Part shown: positions 52,441 to 54,261 of the stretch, piece after piece | How the letters are laid out: each line of letters opens with the position of its first letter | Position numbering within the stretch: the first letter of the stretch is position 1 | From: Actinomycetes bacterium | Lineage (GTDB): Bacteria > Actinomycetota > Actinomycetes > S36-B12 > CAIYMF01 | Assembly: GCA_029781935.1 (NCBI GenBank) | Contig: JAKOVT010000156.1 | Coordinates: forward strand, 1 to 54,261 | Direction: 5' to 3' | DNA: 54,261 nt | Made by a program: the position numbers and the translations under genes | Notes under the pieces: model-generated | Database searches by the model: none | Told to the model about the DNA's origin: nothing | Seen by the model: the letters and a program-made list of their open reading frames with translations, nothing else

Positions 52441-52870
52441 TGCTCCCACCCCATCGTGGGCTACGTCGGAGGGCACCCGTCGCTCAATGCTCGGCAACGT
52501 TCGACGCGACACGAAGCCGGAGCTCGCGGTCCGCACGCTCCTGCACAGTCGGGGTCTGCGCTATCGCGTCGACTACCCGTTGCCGATGGCTCCTCGACGA
52601 CGCGCGGACATCGCCTTCACGCGGCTCAAGGTCGCCGTCTACATCGACGGCTGCTTCTGGCATGGCTGCCCCGAGCACGCGACGTCGCCTTCCCAGAACA
52701 GCGACTACTGGTCGCCCAAGCTCGCCCGCAACAAGGCTCGTGATGTCGAGACCACACAGATGCTCACCAACGCCGGCTGGCTGGTCCTTCGCTTCTGGGA
52801 GCACGAGCAGCCGACCGTGATCGCCGACACCATCGAGTCCGCGGTGAGGTCAGCCGCCCCAAGCACGTGA
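52430..52870 (+). CDS. vsr: Very short patch repair endonuclease-like protein (Vsr)
   Basis: T:G mismatch endonuclease family protein of 146 residues. Family signatures are clear: RRSMLGNVRRDTKPELAVR, RADIAFTRLKVAVYIDGCFWHGC (catalytic Asp in RADI and the Cys/His zinc region), YWSPKLARNKARD and GWLVLRFWEHE. Vsr enzymes repair T:G mismatches made by deamination of 5-methylcytosine, and so usually sit beside a C5 cytosine methyltransferase; none is in the window. GTG 52430 lacks a clear ribosome-binding site; ATG 52406 is in frame. Confidence 0.9.
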   Translation: MPGRAPTPSWATSEGTRRSMLGNVRRDTKPELAVRTLLHSRGLRYRVDYPLPMAPRRRADIAFTRLKVAVYIDGCFWHGCPEHATSPSQNSDYWSPKLARNKARDVETTQMLTNAGWLVLRFWEHEQPTVIADTIESAVRSAAPST

Positions 52871-52885
52871 CCGAAGTTCGATCAA

Positions 52886-53158
52886 TCACCAGGCGGAGCT
52901 GCGGACCCGAGGGTCCATCAAGATCGCCCATGTGTACGACGCACCCTGCAGGCCAGCGAGCGCGGCCGGACCCGAAGGCGCAGGCATGAGATCTGCCGCC
53001 TTTCGGAAGTTGGTCCGCGACAGATTTCTCACGGTGCGGTCCACCCGCAGGTAGTTGCCCGGCACCGTGTACGTGAACGGCAGCCCCGTGACGGTATGGA
53101 ACAGCTCGCCCTCGTGAGTGCGGATTCGGCTCCACACCTGCTCGAAGTCCATCGCCAT
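52886..53158 (-). CDS. Conserved small hypothetical protein (90 aa)
   Basis: Compact protein beginning MAMDFEQVWSRIRTHEGELF, with FTYTVPGNYLRVDRTVRNLSRTNFRKA and a C-terminal QGASYTWAILMDPRVR. I recognise this pattern as a widespread small protein of unknown function, often seen near restriction or defence genes, though that is memory rather than a search. ATG 53158 or ATG 53152 could start it. It is convergent with vsr, leaving 15 bp between stops. Confidence 0.7.
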   Translation of the reverse strand: MAMDFEQVWSRIRTHEGELFHTVTGLPFTYTVPGNYLRVDRTVRNLSRTNFRKAADLMPAPSGPAALAGLQGASYTWAILMDPRVRSSAW

Positions 53159-53220
53159 GCGACCACCGTACGGCGTCAGTTCGCAGTGGCGCCCCGTCAA
53201 TCGACGAGGCCGCGAATCAG

Positions 53221-54261
53221 CTACGGCAAGCGGTGAGCCGCAACGGGGACCACCGTTCGGGAGCCGGCGTCGCGGAGGAGGACGGTCGCGAGGGTGGCGG
53301 TCCAGCCGGTGCGCCAGGTGTCGTCGACTAGCAGGACGGTCGCGTCGGGGACGGGGACGCCGGCACGCAGACGCAGCCGCGTGGAGAGCGCGGCCGCCCG
53401 CGAGGCTGGTGACAGGGACGGCGAGGGCCGTGGCCCGACCTGCTCGAGGCACTCCACGACCGGTAGGCCGAGCCGGGATCCGCAGACCGACGCCAGCGAC
53501 GTCACCAGCAGCGGCTTGCTCGAGCTCGGCACCGGCACGATGACCTCGGGGCGCTGCGGCAACGCCGGCACCCATCGGTCGAGCAGCGCCTCGAGCCCGG
53601 CCACCAGCCAGTCGGGCGCGGGAGCGTCCGGAGCCGACGGGCCGGTCACCGACGCCATCTCCTCCCAGCCGATGTCCTCGGCGAAGGCCAGCGCCCGCCC
53701 GGTCATGCCCGCCCACTCCGGCCGGATCTTGCCCTTCCACTCCGCACGCCCCGACGCAGCGGCCAGCCCCGCCGGGAACATCGCGCGCGGCTCGAGCTCG
53801 ACGTCGAGACCGCGCACGAACGCGCGCGCCGAGTCCGCAGAGTCCCGCGGCACCGACGCCGACAACCCGCCGGGCAGCGAGCCGGTGCACACCGAGCAGC
53901 GGCCGCACCTCTCCCCCGGCGCGACCGGGTCGTCGAGCGCTCGGCGCAGCAGCACCTCGAGGCAGGCGTGACCGCGGGCGTACTCCCGCATGAGGTCGGC
54001 CTCCGCGCGACGGGCGGCGACGATGCCGGCGTACTTCGCGGAGTCGTACGACCACGGCCGACCCGTCGCGTACCAGCCGGACTCGGCGCGGGTCACGGCG
54101 CCGTCGACCGCGAGGATCTTGAGCAGCAGCTCGAGGCGGCCTCGGCGTATCCCCGTCGCCGTCTCGATCTGCGGTCCGGTCATCACGCCGTCGGCCGTCT
54201 CCTCCGACGCACGTCCGAGCACCCCCAGCACGCGATCAGCCTCGTCGGGATCGGGCACCGA
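53221..54261 (-). CDS. RecQ-related helicase C-terminus with phosphoribosyltransferase-like tail, partial
   Basis: The frame is open to the right edge, so the N-terminal part is missing; about 347 residues are visible. The first visible part has a winged-helix-like segment (GPQIETATGIRRGRLELLLKIL), then a RecQ-type zinc region (YARGHACLEVLLRRAL, then CGRCSVCTG). The last ~150 residues resemble a phosphoribosyltransferase fold, with EVIVPVPSSSKPLL and the PRPP-loop-like VLLVDDTWRTGWT. The motor domain presumably lies beyond the edge. Proteins with this layout occur in actinobacteria as RecQ-like helicases. The role of the tail is unknown; it may bind a nucleotide. Confidence 0.82.
   Translation of the reverse strand, partial: SVPDPDEADRVLGVLGRASEETADGVMTGPQIETATGIRRGRLELLLKILAVDGAVTRAESGWYATGRPWSYDSAKYAGIVAARRAEADLMREYARGHACLEVLLRRALDDPVAPGERCGRCSVCTGSLPGGLSASVPRDSADSARAFVRGLDVELEPRAMFPAGLAAASGRAEWKGKIRPEWAGMTGRALAFAEDIGWEEMASVTGPSAPDAPAPDWLVAGLEALLDRWVPALPQRPEVIVPVPSSSKPLLVTSLASVCGSRLGLPVVECLEQVGPRPSPSLSPASRAAALSTRLRLRAGVPVPDATVLLVDDTWRTGWTATLATVLLRDAGSRTVVPVAAHRLP

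Noticed and set aside
1-54261. tRNA, rRNA, CRISPR, integrase or transposase genes
   Set aside because: No T-loop-like GTTCGAATCC-type sequence, array or recombinase motif was seen on either strand by reading. A dedicated search could still find a diverged one.

Overview
The window comes from a chromosome with very high G+C (roughly 70% or more by eye). Codons end mostly in G or C, GTG starts are common, and ribosome-binding sites are of the GGAGG or AGGA type. Many families are typical of high-GC Actinomycetota: a TetR regulator, a GPH-type transporter, SbcCD, a glutaredoxin-thioredoxin reductase fusion, and a helicase followed by an AbiEi/DUF559 protein. I cannot name the genus. I found no tRNA, rRNA, CRISPR array, transposase, integrase or phage structural gene. 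No gene-free stretch exceeds about 300 bp.

Layout. 1-1715: a PAS/GGDEF signalling protein cut by the left edge. 1948-8425: a tight operon for extracytoplasmic flavin redox chemistry, with three exported FMN-binding-domain proteins (one carrying seven fibronectin type III domains), a membrane ferric-reductase-like flavocytochrome and the flavin transferase ApbE. 8453-19173: housekeeping and accessory genes, including a chlorophyllase-like hydrolase, the glutaredoxin-thioredoxin reductase fusion, a ScyD/ScyE-like secreted protein, TetR, GNAT, an M14 peptidase, an HD hydrolase, a Cys-rich mini-protein and a TauE/SafE exporter around a CsoR-like operator, a PT-rich lipoprotein, a methyltransferase and an ADP-ribosylglycohydrolase. 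19443-25042: a lipoprotein hydrolase, a zinc-ribbon mini-protein, a beta-lactamase-fold hydrolase and a large membrane-anchored glycoside-hydrolase-like protein. 25083-29224: sbcD and sbcC, with overlapping stop and start codons. 29413-34129: a universal stress protein, a VOC protein, a GPH transporter and a PLP decarboxylase/lyase. 34261-41612: minus-strand genes led by two translationally coupled DUF4062/NB-ARC-like STAND ATPases, then a class II glutamine amidotransferase and membrane proteins. 41851-54261: a FMN split-barrel protein, RecQ, an AbiEi/DUF559 protein, small unknown genes and a DNA-processing group (NERD-helicase, NERD membrane protein, PD-(D/E)XK-like nuclease, Vsr, and a RecQ-related protein with a phosphoribosyltransferase-like tail cut by the right edge).

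How the genes work together. In the flavin operon the reductase should carry electrons from cytoplasmic NAD(P)H through FAD and heme to FMN groups that ApbE attaches covalently to the exported carriers. SbcD and SbcC form one nuclease complex. The STAND pair and the nuclease/helicase-rich right third look like genome maintenance or possible immunity functions; the immunity reading is inference. Several inverted repeats look regulatory: a CsoR-like box, a hairpin that could hide a ribosome-binding site, a 21-bp perfect palindrome between divergent genes, and two families of short repeated hairpins.
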